From: Prostheceraeus crozeri
Lineage: Eukaryota; Platyhelminthes; Polycladida; Euryleptidae
Assembly: GCA_907163375.1 (NCBI GenBank)
Contig: CAJQUW010001458.1
Location: forward strand, 62,001 to 126,000
Direction of reading: 5' to 3'
DNA length: 64,000 nucleotides
Below the pieces are notes generated by a model, which saw nothing but the letters and a program-made list of their open reading frames with translations, did no database searches and had not been told where the DNA came from. Each line of letters starts with the position of its first letter. Position 1 is the stretch's first letter. Below, piece by piece: positions 23,030 through 33,582 of this stretch. The position numbers were made by a program, and so were the translations under genes.

Positions 23030-23280
23030 TTAATAGCTCAGATCGGCTACAGATTTACAACTTTTGACAGTGATCACTGAAGCTTCAATCCTATTCAAAT
23101 TACTTTTGATTTTTTTAATCTGTTGAGCCTCCTCCACTGAACTATTGCTTTGTATTGATTCGAATGCTTTAAATGAAATTTCGAGTTGCTTTCGTGCTTG
23201 ACCTAGACAGTTGGTTTTCGTGTTCATTCGTGCTTTGATTGGAAAACTTCGTGAAGTGTTGAAAGAAATTTTCCGACGAC
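23030..23280 (-). CDS. Candidate last exon of the modular gene
   Basis: The acceptor CTAAAG/GT at 23281-23282 puts the exon in phase 1, exactly what the donor of module d15 (24562) needs. The frame then runs 82 codons to TAA. The peptide is basic at first (R-R-K, then R-S-F-P-I-K-A-R). It then becomes helix-like: Q-A-R-K-Q-L-E-I-S-F-K-A-F, then E-E-A-Q-Q-I-K-K-I-K-S-N-L, with two cysteines. It has no membrane segment. The acceptor's polypyrimidine tract is weak (TTAATTCTCACTAAAG). A minus-strand AATAAA is at 22631-22636. This could be the C-terminal tail, but the link is inferred from phase and position only. Confidence 0.45.
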
Positions 23281-24561
23281 CTTTAGTGAGAATTAACAAC
23301 GATTAAGATGAGCTATCCCAACCTTAATTTTTCCAAATCACTTAGCTTTCATCTGATTTACTGCATTGCACTTGCATTGCTACTTATTTGAAAATGATTG
23401 CAATTATATTTCAGTAGAGCTTGTATGTCCGTTATTTGCACTTGATACGCTACATATGGTCCCATGAAATATTGGTGAAATTTGATTTCTGCAAAATTTT
23501 CGACTAGATTGATTGCAGAAGCAGATATGTGCAGGTCGGAAAATGTGAACAATAAATTCATCGCTAAATTGCATGCATGACACAAAAAGCATGTCAAATA
23601 GGAAATAATAGCAATAATAAAGGCGTTTGTTTGTTGAAATCCCCAATACCGTGAAATGTGAGACGTGAAGTAATCAGACCGACATGGGAAGTAACAAGAA
23701 AGCAAAAAAAAATTGTCACGATTCCTGATTTGCTAAATATTTCGGATATACTTACAGCAATGAGATCCAATCGATCATCTGGGTACTCTAGCCGCGTATA
23801 CTAGAGTAATACACTGAAATGATGAAAATGATCATGAAAACTGAATCATACTATCTAAGGAAATTATTAACAGCTTCTCTATGGCTCCCTAAAATATCGA
23901 TCCACTGCTGATAAACAAGAATGGCACCCTTGATATGCACATTTTATGTACAAGTTGCTCGGATAGGACAGTAAACGAGATAAAAGTGGCCGGAGAATAA
24001 TTTGACGTACAAGTTAATTAATATTAAAATCAAACATGAACTGGCAAATTGATATCAAATTGAATACATGTCACTAGTTAAATTCTTATTTGCTTTACCA
24101 TTTTTTTCTCATATAACGATTGCATGATCGAATATATTTCTTTACTTTCGCATAATTGCTCATATTATTAGGGAATGAAAACCCGAGCCAACATTTCTTT
24201 TTGTAATCAGTGAGTTACTTCAACGAAATAATCTTCATTAAGAAAAATCAAGATATAGCAAAAGCATCACGATCCTATTCCCTACCGTTGGCTATTGTCA
24301 TCAAACTAGATGATGACAGATCGCAATTTGATATTCGGTTGAAGTGCTTGAATCATTCGATGAAGTTGCTAATTAGATGCGATAACGATAACCTCAGACC
24401 CTCATTTACGTGGCACCATTTACGACATGTTGTTATTTAAATCTCGTGACTAACATCAAGTATATCAATAGCATTCCGCCCGAGCTGACCACTTATGTGA
24501 TAATATTCAATGCCCTCAGGCTTCCCCAAATTTTCGATTTCTCTTGCTTGGATGAACTCAC

Positions 24562-24849
24562 CTTTACTGACGTAATTGACATTTCTTATGAACACAAACT
24601 TCGTTCTTTTATAAAAAGCTACAATTCGTATCGTGAACATTTCATCGCCATTACTGTTTTGCCTTGGAGGAACATTGGATTTGTATATCTTAGCTCCAGA
24701 TCCCTGCAGGGAATTCCGGTTATTAATCTTCCATGTTATCTTTGAATGTTTTGTGACATCCTCATTTGATACAGCGTTTCTCAACAAAATATTTGCATCA
24801 ATAATGTTTTTCCTGATTTTCTCTGATTTGAGTCCAAATTCAAGATTCA
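24562..24849 (-). CDS. Module d15 of the tandem array (last copy seen)
   Basis: The exon runs from acceptor TTTCAG/TG (24850) to donor AAAG/GTGAGT and covers 96 codons. The core reads I-T-W-K-I-N-N-R-N-S-L-Q-G-S-G-A-K-I. It lacks the usual N-terminal proline (N-L-E-F-G-L-K-S-E-K-I-R-K-N-I-I instead of P-x-V-x-I-x-F-N), and its last strand reads F-I-R-N-V-N-Y-V-S-K-G. It is among the more diverged copies but still unmistakable around the W and the G-x-G. The frame stays open past the donor, but that sequence has no module resemblance. Confidence 0.85.
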
Positions 24850-24951
24850 CTGAAATTTAGAAGATTACCGGTATGCATGTAAACAGTATAAAAATACTAC
24901 CTATGTCTTGACTATATTAAAGTGCATCAATATGTCAGTGTGTGGACCCAC

Positions 24952-25131
24952 GCCAATAGTCTAGTGCATTTTTATTGGTCATATACAAAATTCCTAAAGC
25001 TGTTAAGGAAAAGACCATGAATAGAGCCGGACAGAGATTGAAAAGAGGAAACAGAGTGGAAACAGCATCAACAAAAATCCATGGCTTCCCTTCTGATCGA
25101 TACTTCATGAAACATGAAATCACGTAAACCA
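24952..25131 (-). CDS. Candidate exon with transmembrane segments, gene unknown
   Basis: A 72-codon open stretch encodes two hydrophobic segments around a charged loop: V-V-Y-V-I-S-C-F-M-K-Y-R-S-E-G-K, then L-F-P-L-F-N-L-C-P-A-L-F-M and V-F-S-L-T-A-L-G-I-L-Y-M. Plausible splice sites (TTTACAAG/TG and TGGC/GTGGGT) would make it a phase 1-1 exon of 60 codons. It lies between modules d14 and d15, yet a membrane segment inside a tandem extracellular array would be strange. It may therefore belong to a different, intron-nested or displaced gene. I do not recognise the family. Confidence 0.35.
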
Positions 25132-27355
25132 CTTGTAAACTAACTATTAACATTTGTTATCTGCTAAGTATTCATTGTTACCGAAAGGGTCTGAAGGGGT
25201 CGCAGCGGGTCTACATGCACTGTACATGCAATGCAAGTAATATTGTGATATCTACAGGTTTTCCTGATAGAAAATGTTTTTTATCAAATGAAGCTATGAA
25301 CTGGTTTATGAAATTTCTGAGACTGAAGCTTTTGAAAAATGCTCTCACCGCCATGTTTTGAATCTGTCAATTTGCTTTAGGGCATATACTATATACTATA
25401 ACCAAGGCCCAGATTTTATGTAAACATGAATCTAAAAATGCACTTAATTTTTTTACATTTAAATCACACAAGAAGAAAAGAGAGTTTAACAATAGGCCTA
25501 CGCTATCGTAGCTAAATTCAACTTCGATTTCATTTGATAGGACTGCCAAATAGATGCACATTATATACTGTATATGTTATAGAAGTTTATTATTGGCATA
25601 ATGAAAAGTTACTTTAAAATGGAAGCCTTGCATTGATTTCATGTAAAAATTCTATCGCAGATTAAGCTGCAGTATTACTCAATATTAGTATGTATAAAAA
25701 TACATTACTCCATAATACTGTGATTAGCGCTATAGTTATAGGTTCCAATATGTCCATAAAAATGTCTTACTGGCGAAATTAGCAGAGCTTTAAGTGCTTT
25801 TTACGATGTGCTCAATCAGCAAAATTATCTTCACTACCTCCCGCATTGTACCACCTTGAAATAGATCGGCGCTGTAGCCTTGGTGGTGGAATGTCTGCTC
25901 TGAGTCCGGGAGACCATGGTTCAAACCATTGTTGAGTCAAACTGAAGACTTTAAAATGGCTACACTCTGCATTCTTGCAAAGTACTCAACGCAAAAAGAA
26001 TGAGAGTGGGATAAATAGCAACTCGACCGCATGGGAGAAAGGCTCTGTACGTACATGTATGTGCTCCCGAGCATAAACAAAACAGGACTTGTAAATAGAA
26101 CAATTAAATATTGAGTTGCATCCTCAGTTGAAAAATGGGAACAGACTTGAGCAGCTGCTATTTCATCCAATATCAGGAATCATCAGCAGGCCTAGTTCAC
26201 ATCTCTCAACATCGACATAACTCCTTGTTTTAAAGTTGTACCCATGGCCGTCTAAATTTGCGATTTGCAATTACTAAGTTAGTAAATTTTGACGGGCATT
26301 CATTAAATATCATTTCAAACACACTACTGACAAATCGCCTCAGTTAACGCGTCTGCAATAATAAACAGGCTCTATAAAACATGGCTTATCTACTTTATTT
26401 CATTTATTTTCATCTATCGTCAGAGCTCATCGGTGAGATTTATATGTGATGATTTATACATGAGATTTATATATTCATTATATTTCAAAATTCATCGACA
26501 GGTCATTATCAATGTCTAAGATTGTCTAGAATGTCTAGCTTGGTGTCAGTGAATTAGTGAGTTAATGTATATCTTTAACTATCGATGGATGCATCATACT
26601 CTTGAGCGAATATCATCCACCCTGTCGATGAAATGACTCTGTCAATAAAAAGATCTGACAATGAAATGTGCCTGTCGATGACGTGAACCACTATAGTGTA
26701 CGTATGTGCAATACATGGTACACTATTGAATATATATTGCATATATAAATTGCTTTTAAAATCTCTTATTTGCTTTTAGAGCTATTTCAGCTTCCTTCAC
26801 TTTGCATCTTATTTTTAATAAAAAATGTGTCTACCGGCTTCCTTACTGTCTAGTTTCTTTCTATTGCAATTACGTATGTTATCAACGCGTTCACGCGACA
26901 CTACTGCGGTACTTTGCCATTTTCATTATCAATAAAGACACTATCATTATCACTAAAAAGATGAAGTATTCTAAAAGTGAATGTTGCTTTACATAATTCA
27001 GCAATATCGATAGTAAAAATTGCAAACTATCGCTTTCAATTCTAAACATTTATTATAGCATTTTAGTGACCACATTGACTATTTCTGTGTGATATTTTTA
27101 GCGAAATCAAAAAAAGCCTATCTTCGAATGGAGGTGTCGAAGAATTAATTGCGGGGATTCTCAACTGCGTGAGTGCTTAACATTTTAGCTCCTTTTGCCT
27201 TTCGGTTAATGGTAAGGTAGTGACAAGCACGGACTTCACCCTTCTCTCTTGATCTTAATATATTGATTTTTTGTGTATATTTCGTAATGATTTATTATGA
27301 TTGATGGTGACAGCGCAAATACATTTTTTTCAAAAACTTTTATAGATATTTAGAT

Positions 27356-27416
27356 GGAGCGAGAGTGAGAGCGAGGCTGAGAGTGAGAGTGAGAGCGAGT
27401 CTGAGAGTGAGAGGAC
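27356..27416. repeat. Imperfect GAGAGT / GAGCGAGA simple repeat
   Basis: Purine-rich on the plus strand (GAGAGTGAGAGCGAG units). On the coding strand of the modular gene it is a CT-rich tract 80-140 bases downstream of the d14 donor, inside the intron. Confidence 0.8.
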
Positions 27417-27499
27417 ACTGTAAAGCATAATTACAACATCAGTGAGGCTATCCACATCAATGCCGATCGATGAATATCGACACTTGACACTTGACTCAC

Positions 27500-27799
27500 C
27501 TTGAATAATTTTGATCCGTGCCATGATTGTATAGGTTTGACCTTTGTATATCACAGTGAAAGTTATTGGTACGAATTTGTAGTCAGAACGTTTTAAGGGA
27601 ACAATACCTTCCTGAACGATGTGACATCCTTTTCCAGTAAATTTACTCTGAGACGTTAGGACTATAGTCCATGAAATTTTTGCTTCGTTTGTGATTTCTT
27701 TCATCGTGGTGGGATCATAGAATTTGATACTTGCATCAAGTTTATTATCCTTCGTCAGTAATTGACTGTTGAAACTTATGGTTACTTTTGGGTCACGAA
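27500..27799 (-). CDS. Module d14 of the tandem array
   Basis: 100 codons, with donor CAAG/GTGAGT. Two in-frame acceptors six bases apart are possible (TTTTTAG at 27806 or TTGCAG at 27800), a NAGNAG-like choice adding Val-Ala or a similar pair. The start reads D-P-K-V-T-I-S-F-N-S-Q-L-L, very close to the consensus. The W block is unusual: I-S-W-T-I-V-L-T-S-Q-S-K-F-T-G-K-G, where the asparagine pair is replaced and the loop to G-K-G is longer than in any other copy. A partial copy of this exon's beginning plus flanking intron lies at 29640-29920. Confidence 0.88.
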
Positions 27800-29015
27800 C
27801 TGCAACTAAAAAGAAACAGTCTTGAAAAAATTGCTAAAAGTACTCATGCTTGCTGGATTACCTAGCTGACCGCTTTAGCCATGTGTACAACAAGATGAAA
27901 ATAAAAAAAATAATGTATGCAGTATTATTGAATGGCATATTTTGAATGAGGTGCATGAAGAGAAATGGTGAAAACCTGTTTGGGTCGTCTACTATTATGA
28001 CTTCTTTCGAAATGTGGCCATTGCAATTTCTGAAATGTTATTCAATAAGTTCAAATATAGTTATATGTGGAATTAACCTTACTCTGCCCAAGGAAGTTAA
28101 ATTTATTTTAAATGACAATTTTTTTCTATCATATTATTCATTTAGCATTAGTAATTGTATTTAGATTGGTTAAAACTTTTGCATTGACATAGCTATCGAA
28201 CAGGCAGTTTGCACACTATAGTGTCGGTTGGGCAGTTTGGGACTATGCACACTACAGTGCGCATACTAGATAAAGAGTACTTTTAAAATGGTAACAGCAT
28301 TTGAGTGCTAAGAATTCATAAGTAAAATGAAGACATCAAACATCCAAGCAAATCATGCACAGTTTATTACATTACATGGATATTTTATGCTTATCGTATA
28401 CAATCAAAGTGACAGTCATGTTATGAATGTCTATATTGCGGAATGAAAAAATTTGAAGCAATTCTTGCCTTTCGTCACGCAAAGATGGGAAATGCACTAA
28501 TTTTTTTGTTTCAAAATATTTTAGGTACTATTAACAGACAACGATTTGAAAATCCTTATCTATGGTAATCCTTATAATACGTATTTTCAAATTTTGAAAG
28601 ATTTTCTGTCAATCTTATGCCAGTCTTTTGAATTTAAAGTTTGAACACGAGTTTAAGAAATAAATGAAAGTAATGTTTCCGATTTCTGCATGCGATTAAT
28701 TGCATGAATTTGTGCTTTATTCTTTAATATCATAATTTGAACACTACAGTGAGCAATGGGCAGAGTAAGGTTAATATTGACGATTTCAAGCAATCTGAAG
28801 TTTTCAAATGAAAGCGAAAAGGTACACAAATTACTGCTAAAGTTTCCTTCTATATAGGCTAATTATTCAATACGTGAACATTTTAGCTGCCGGTACGTAG
28901 TTTTACATTTTATATTCTCAAAGAATTATATGAGCAAATTGTCAAGAAACTGAATGAATTAAGGAGAAATGATGAATATTCTCTAGGGGTCGAAAAATGC
29001 TCTTTATTTAGGGGA
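27740..29015. repeat. Duplicated segment, copy 1 (d14 start plus intron)
   Basis: 27740-27985 aligns by eye with 29640-29920 (shared words such as CTCATGC...ATTACC, CTGACCGCTT, TTTGAATGAGGT[GA]CATGAA, GGTGAAAACCTG). 28960-29005 aligns with 30155-30215 (GAATATTCTCTAGG, GTCG[CA]). The spacing differs by about 700 bases, accounted for by the insertion at 28073-28774 in this copy. Confidence 0.65.
28073..28774. mobile_element. Inverted-repeat-bounded insertion (~700 bp), no ORF
   Basis: The ends are TTAACCTTACTCTGCCCA (28073-28090) and its exact reverse complement (28757-28774). Three subterminal copies of CACTA[CT]AGTG-like words lie near 28217, 28249 and 28741. It is missing from the related duplicated segment at 29.7-30.2 kb, which supports a discrete mobile insertion. 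The superfamily is not determined; I could not fix a target-site duplication with confidence. Confidence 0.6.
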
Positions 29016-29639
29016 TCATTAGATGTAGCTACTGCTTTGTACATGACTCTGCATAATATAACCGTTCATACAAAGGGTGACTACAACTTTTTGAGAATGT
29101 TTCAGCAAACCCATTTATTTGACGACTTTGCTATTCTCGATCATAATTATGAGACATACATGACTAAAGCTTATTATTTATCAAGACTGTGATGAAAATG
29201 ATTAATTGTTCCTTTCTTGAGCACATTCTGAAAGATCTACCAATTTAAGTTCAATCAGATAGCAAAATTAGTGTATTTCATGTAGGTTCAATAGGAAATA
29301 ATTTCTGTTAATCACACTTGTTTAATAGCCATTGACGTGAAGAAATGAGAGAAAGTGGCCTACTTTAATTGGAGATATGATTTATCCAAGGCATTTCAAA
29401 TGAAAATTTGATAAGTTCATCAGCACTGTTTGCATAATAGGATGAAAGTGGTATTTATTATATACCGGTAAAGCTGGACATAATTAAGGAATCGGCCAAT
29501 TCTGAGATGATCGACCCTAAGTCCTAGAGAATTACGGTGCGTACAAAATTCGAGAAGCTACAGTATCTGGAATTTCAGCTCATGTTGAAGGTTTCTGTTT
29601 GTTATTAATCAATCTGCAATCTGCATGTAACTGTAGATG

Positions 29640-29710
29640 AAATGAACTGATTTACGATCGTATTTTATCGAATGTTGAAACTTGTAGTGACTTTTAGGTT
29701 GCGAGCTACA
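29640..29710 (-). pseudogene. Relic of a module exon (partial copy of d14)
   Basis: On the minus strand the sequence reads V-A-R-N-L-K-V-T-T-S-F-N before running into stops. This matches the first residues of d14 (V-R-D-P-K-V-T-I-S-F-N). Upstream, the intron also matches. The rest of the exon is absent or unrecognisable, so this is a dead copy left by a partial duplication. Confidence 0.6.
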
Positions 29711-30220
29711 ACAAAAATAAACGGTCTTGCAAGATTTGCTATAGTCACTCATGCGTTCAAAATTACCAAACTGACCGCTTAATCAATGTGCCTAATACGG
29801 ATATAAAAAAATGATGACAAATTTCAGCATTTTAATTTAATTGCATCATTTGAATGAGGTACATGAAAAAATGATATTAATGGTGAAAACCTGCTTGGTT
29901 CGTTTAGTTATATGTGGTATTTATATGTACAGAAAAAATACGACTTTAAGCTACTTTAATAAGTTAAAAAAGACACAAAAATTTCCTACATAGGTATTTT
30001 TGCTTTAATTTGCTATGTATCCTAAAAAACTGTAATACGTAGCATTCATTAATCACTCAAACTTAAAGGCTGTATAGAAAGTGAATGTTTTAGTAGATGG
30101 TAATGGCGTGGCTCATAGAAGGGGCATGTTATTAAATTAGTGAAAAAGTGGATAATTCAAATAGAAATGAAGAATATTCTCTAGGATTCATATTCTCTAG
30201 AAGTCGCTGAAAAAATAATG
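29640..30220. repeat. Duplicated segment, copy 2
   Basis: Counterpart of 27740-29015 without the 700-base insertion. It ends about 45 bases before the donor side of the Kunitz exon. Confidence 0.6.
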
Positions 30221-30264
30221 CACATTTATATAAGAACTAACTGTTTATTTTTTTCCAAACGTAC

Positions 30265-30432
30265 CTTTGCCCATGCAGCGTGATTGACATGCCGACAAGG
30301 ACTCAAAATTATTTGCATTTCCACCGCAACCGCCATAGTAAAACATGCTGCATTTTTTTGTTAAGAAGTTGTAATAATATCGTGCTTTATGTCCTCTGCA
30401 TCCTCCAATAGCTCGAGTTAGATAGCATTGAC
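30265..30432 (-). CDS. Kunitz/BPTI serine protease inhibitor domain exon
   Basis: 56 codons between acceptor ATTTCAG/GT (30433) and donor AAAG/GTACG, phase 1-1 like the module exons on both sides. The cysteine spacing is C-8-C-15-C-7-C-12-C-3-C, exactly the Kunitz pattern. It contains the conserved R-Y-Y-Y-N, the F-Y-Y-G-G-C-G-G-N core and N-N-F. The residue after the second cysteine (P1 site) is Arg, followed by Gly, which in characterised Kunitz domains predicts inhibition of trypsin-like serine proteases. Within the array it sits between modules d13 and d14. It is the only Kunitz exon I found and contains no in-frame defect. Confidence 0.92.
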
Positions 30433-31189
30433 CTGAAATATGTAAAACTTCATCCTCATCATTGGCAAATGACAGTTGTAATGCATTTGGTAGTTTTCAT
30501 AAAAACCCGACCTTAGTTCAATGGCTCAACTCTCATAATTGTTGTGGAATATCTGAAACGCATCTATATCCCGGGGAGGGAGATTCGTCCTGCCCTCCCA
30601 TATCTTTTAAACAACTGCTCCGAATGCCATGGAATTCATGTACCAACAATTTCATAGTGTGAGCTTTCTAATGGTGTTATTCATTTGCTCTTGCTTGTTC
30701 ATCCTTGTGACAAAAACAGCACGTTGAAGCTTAAAATTGTTGATTTTGACCGATAATTGACATTTTCTGCAATTTTGCGAAATTTTTTGGGTAGACTGAT
30801 GTTTATGATTAACTGAACTAAGAATTAAAACTGATGCGTTTAGTCAGAAGTCAAAGTACAAAATGTCAGAAAGAATTGGCAAAATTCAGAACTTCAAAAT
30901 GTACTTTTCAAAAATTTGACCTTCTGAAATCTGACGATTTTCACAAAAAGCTTGGAAATACGCTAAAACTGAAAGTTTTTTTGAAGAATTGTGTCCCATT
31001 TGTAACCTTGTATTTGAAAAATGCCACAAATAATGATGAGCTTATTATATTGCATCGCGAAGCCTTTCGTCCGGTTCTCGGCTGTCGATGCCACCGGAAA
31101 ATCTGATTGTGAAATGATCAGCTGAAAGTGACATGGAATGATGACATCTCATGGTCACAACCCAAATGCATTGTACACAGAACATAGAT

Positions 31190-31580
31190 ATCAAAGTCAG
31201 AACAATAATGAAATCGAATACTTTACCACGGTAGAGACAAGGGTCAGTTTTTTTAATTACAAGGGCTTCTAAAATGCGTAATTTACAACTAAAACGGCTA
31301 TGATATAGAACTCTGAAATCGTCACGAGCGCAGGACGGATCAAAAGAGCATACTTGTAAATATCTAGTAACAGCAGTGACGGAATGCGAGTGGAGCGTGG
31401 TGGAAATCTTCTCTGATTGAAAATCCAACGCGGAACATGCTCAACTACTTTCTCTTGCAAACTCCTTCTAGGTCTCCCAATGCACTTGCATCCACAAGCA
31501 CATTGAAAAGTGTAGATGACATTAGAGGTGGAGAGTTCTGGATGTCTGTCCGTTAGAGAACTGAGCTGAACACGACGAAT
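31190..31580 (-). mobile_element. Penelope-like element C-terminal (GIY-YIG-like) remnant
   Basis: Two frames give N-V-I-Y-T-F-Q-C-A-C-G-C-K-C-I-G-R, then E-H-V-P-R-W, and in the next frame S-A/V-T-A-V-T-R-Y-L, F-R-V-L-Y, L-R-I-L-E-A-L-V-I-K-K. This is the linker and GIY-YIG endonuclease pattern of Penelope-like ORFs (Y-x-I-G). It contains a frameshift and lies in the intron between d13 and the Kunitz exon. Confidence 0.65.
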
Positions 31581-31940
31581 TGAAACTAACACACGAATTT
31601 TCATGAACAAAAAGTTACTTAGCGTCACTTTAAAAGCTCGAACAAATTGAGTGGCAGCTCGGTCACCGATGAAAGGCTAAGTAAAAAACACAGTCTTCCT
31701 TTCAGGACCAAACAATGGAAGTTCAGGTGAACGAAGTGGACGAAAATACCTCATACCGCATCACTATGGTGGTACCGGCATGGCATTAGTATTCTACTCA
31801 CATAATTAACTATCAGTCATATCTACTGCGCACAAAAAATTGTGTGAAGAATTTTCTGACTAACTCTCCAAAGACGCTTCATTCCTTCTCTTTGTTGCCT
31901 CAGCCGGCTTCACAAATATAACTTTCACTCAAAAGCTTAC

Positions 31941-32249
31941 CCAATGTGTACATCAGCCGATACACATATGTGTATCGTTGTCCATTGTAGACGATCGTAA
32001 ACTTGATCGTCAGTGAAAATCTGCGAGTCTTTTCATTTCCGACTGGCTTCAGAATTCGTTGCCAATTGATTACACGTCCTTTTCCGCTCATTTTGTGATC
32101 ATTGTTAATTACCCATGAGATTTGGCATGATTTAGTTAGGTCCTCTCCATTTTGCTGATTTTTTATTTGAAGGGTTGCATCAACCTTGCTCATCTTTAGC
32201 AGCTTGTCCTTGTCGAGGTGGATAGAGTATAGCAAAGACACTTTTTTAA
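31941..32249 (-). CDS. Module d13 of the tandem array
   Basis: 103 codons, the longest copy. Acceptor TTTTCAG/TT (32250), donor TTGG/GTAAGC. The core reads I-S-W-V-I-N-N-D-H-K-M-S-G-K-G-R-V-I. It shares with d12 the blocks C-Q-I-S-W, K-M-S-G and the strand I-V-Y-[NQ]-G-Q-R-x-T-Y, more than with any other module. The two are adjacent, so they are probably a recent tandem duplicate. The extra residues are in the N-terminal strand region (H-L-D-K-D-K-L-L-K-M). Confidence 0.9.
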
Positions 32250-32693
32250 CTGAAAATTAAACATTTGAGCAAACTTGTTATTCCTTGATAAAAAAGATTA
32301 AAATCGATGATAAAGTAACTGTAAAGCTGGTTTGGATACAATAAAACATCTATTTTCCATTCTCATCAAGACTTACAGTAGTTTGTATAGGGAAAACATA
32401 CCTTGGAAAAATTATCATGATTATCAGCTTTAAGATTTGTCATAATATACATGTCAAGTGTTGCTGTTTTCAACGCCGCCTACACTTGATTTCATGGCCC
32501 AAATACTACCAATCTACCAGCACTTCTAGTGGAAATAAATTACTTTTGTATCTTTTGACCTTGCTACAGAAATTAGATAACTGAAATTAAATTCTCTTTT
32601 CCTTATTTGATCCATTTGATAGTGGACTGGTAATGATTCTACTCTGATGACAAGAATCTGCAACTGTGGTATAGCTTCATTAATTTCCTCTAT

Positions 32694-32822
32694 ATGTAGC
32701 AACATTGACCTCAATCGATAGGCCTATCTGACCGAACAGCTGAAATGACATCAACAGACACCTGGCTTCCAGTGCAGTCCTACTGATTTAAACAGAAAAG
32801 TTGGACTTCTAAGCCATCGTTG
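32694..32822 (+). repeat. Dispersed repeat, copy 2
   Basis: Shares GTAGCAACATTGACCT, GA[CA]CGA[AG]CAGCTGAAATGAC and the downstream TTTAAACA...GGACTTCTAA-like tail with the copies at 19027 and 43445. Confidence 0.5.
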
Positions 32823-33265
32823 CTGTGCATGTAACTGTCACGTATAATATACCATCTGAAATCGATATTTCATTTACTTATTATATGATAATCGATTCTG
32901 ATCGATGATTTATTAAAAACTTTTAAATTTACGCTATAAATAGAAATTTCCATAAAAATTTGTCTGGTATTACATGGATTTGCTCGAGAATGCCGTCATC
33001 ACTTCATACTAAGTAAATGTTCTAAACTGACTTTCATGATCTGACTCAACCTTCAGTAGAAAATTGCAACATTAGAGTTTCCTATCTACAATCTATCATG
33101 CGTAATCCACGTTCAAATATGGACGTACAACATCGGAATGACATTGAAGATTCGACATATTTCCAATGCTGATGTTTTTTTCCTTCCGCTTTTGTACAAG
33201 CACAAATTAGAGATTTTACCATCCTTCCCAATTAATAAGTGACAGCACTCGTAGAAGTTGTTTTA

Positions 33266-33582
33266 GGCAGGAGGCACACGCGATAAGTCATAAGTCATAA
33301 GCAATGAGCCGTCATTCGGTTGAGAATCATCGGATGATTATCTTCAATAGAACCGAAGATGTAACATAACGGGCCATTCTCTATGCTTAAGCTTTACTAG
33401 GCTATGGTTTATGCACTTACGAAAAAGTATATGTAAAAACATGTTAAATTTTCTTCTTTTGTTAGCTTGTATTACCTGTCATGAGAAAAAATTGTCAAAA
33501 TGACTTATGACTTATGGGTTATGGAGGATCGTGACACGACGTGCGAACGATGGCTTATGGTTTATTCTGCATACCTCCTCCC
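33266..33582. mobile_element. PIF/Harbinger-type MITE
   Basis: Ends GGCAGGAGGCAC... and ...GTATGCAG-type inverse CCTCCTCCC, with imperfect inverted ends and flanking TTA on both sides (33263-33265 and 33583-33585). Near the left end ATAAGTC is tandemly repeated (ATAAGTCATAAGTCATAAG) and inverted CTTATGACTTATG copies lie near the right end. A TTA duplication is the PIF/Harbinger signature. No ORF. Confidence 0.6.

Noticed and set aside
23358-23705. 115-codon minus-strand frame just upstream of the candidate last exon
   Set aside because: Two overlapping frames are open over the same AT-rich stretch, the peptide has no module resemblance, and no phase-1 exon could be defined.
27330-27499. Ser-Leu-rich extension after module d14
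   Set aside because: It is read-through past a strong donor (CAAG/GTGAGT at 27499) into the GAGAGT simple repeat; not part of the exon.
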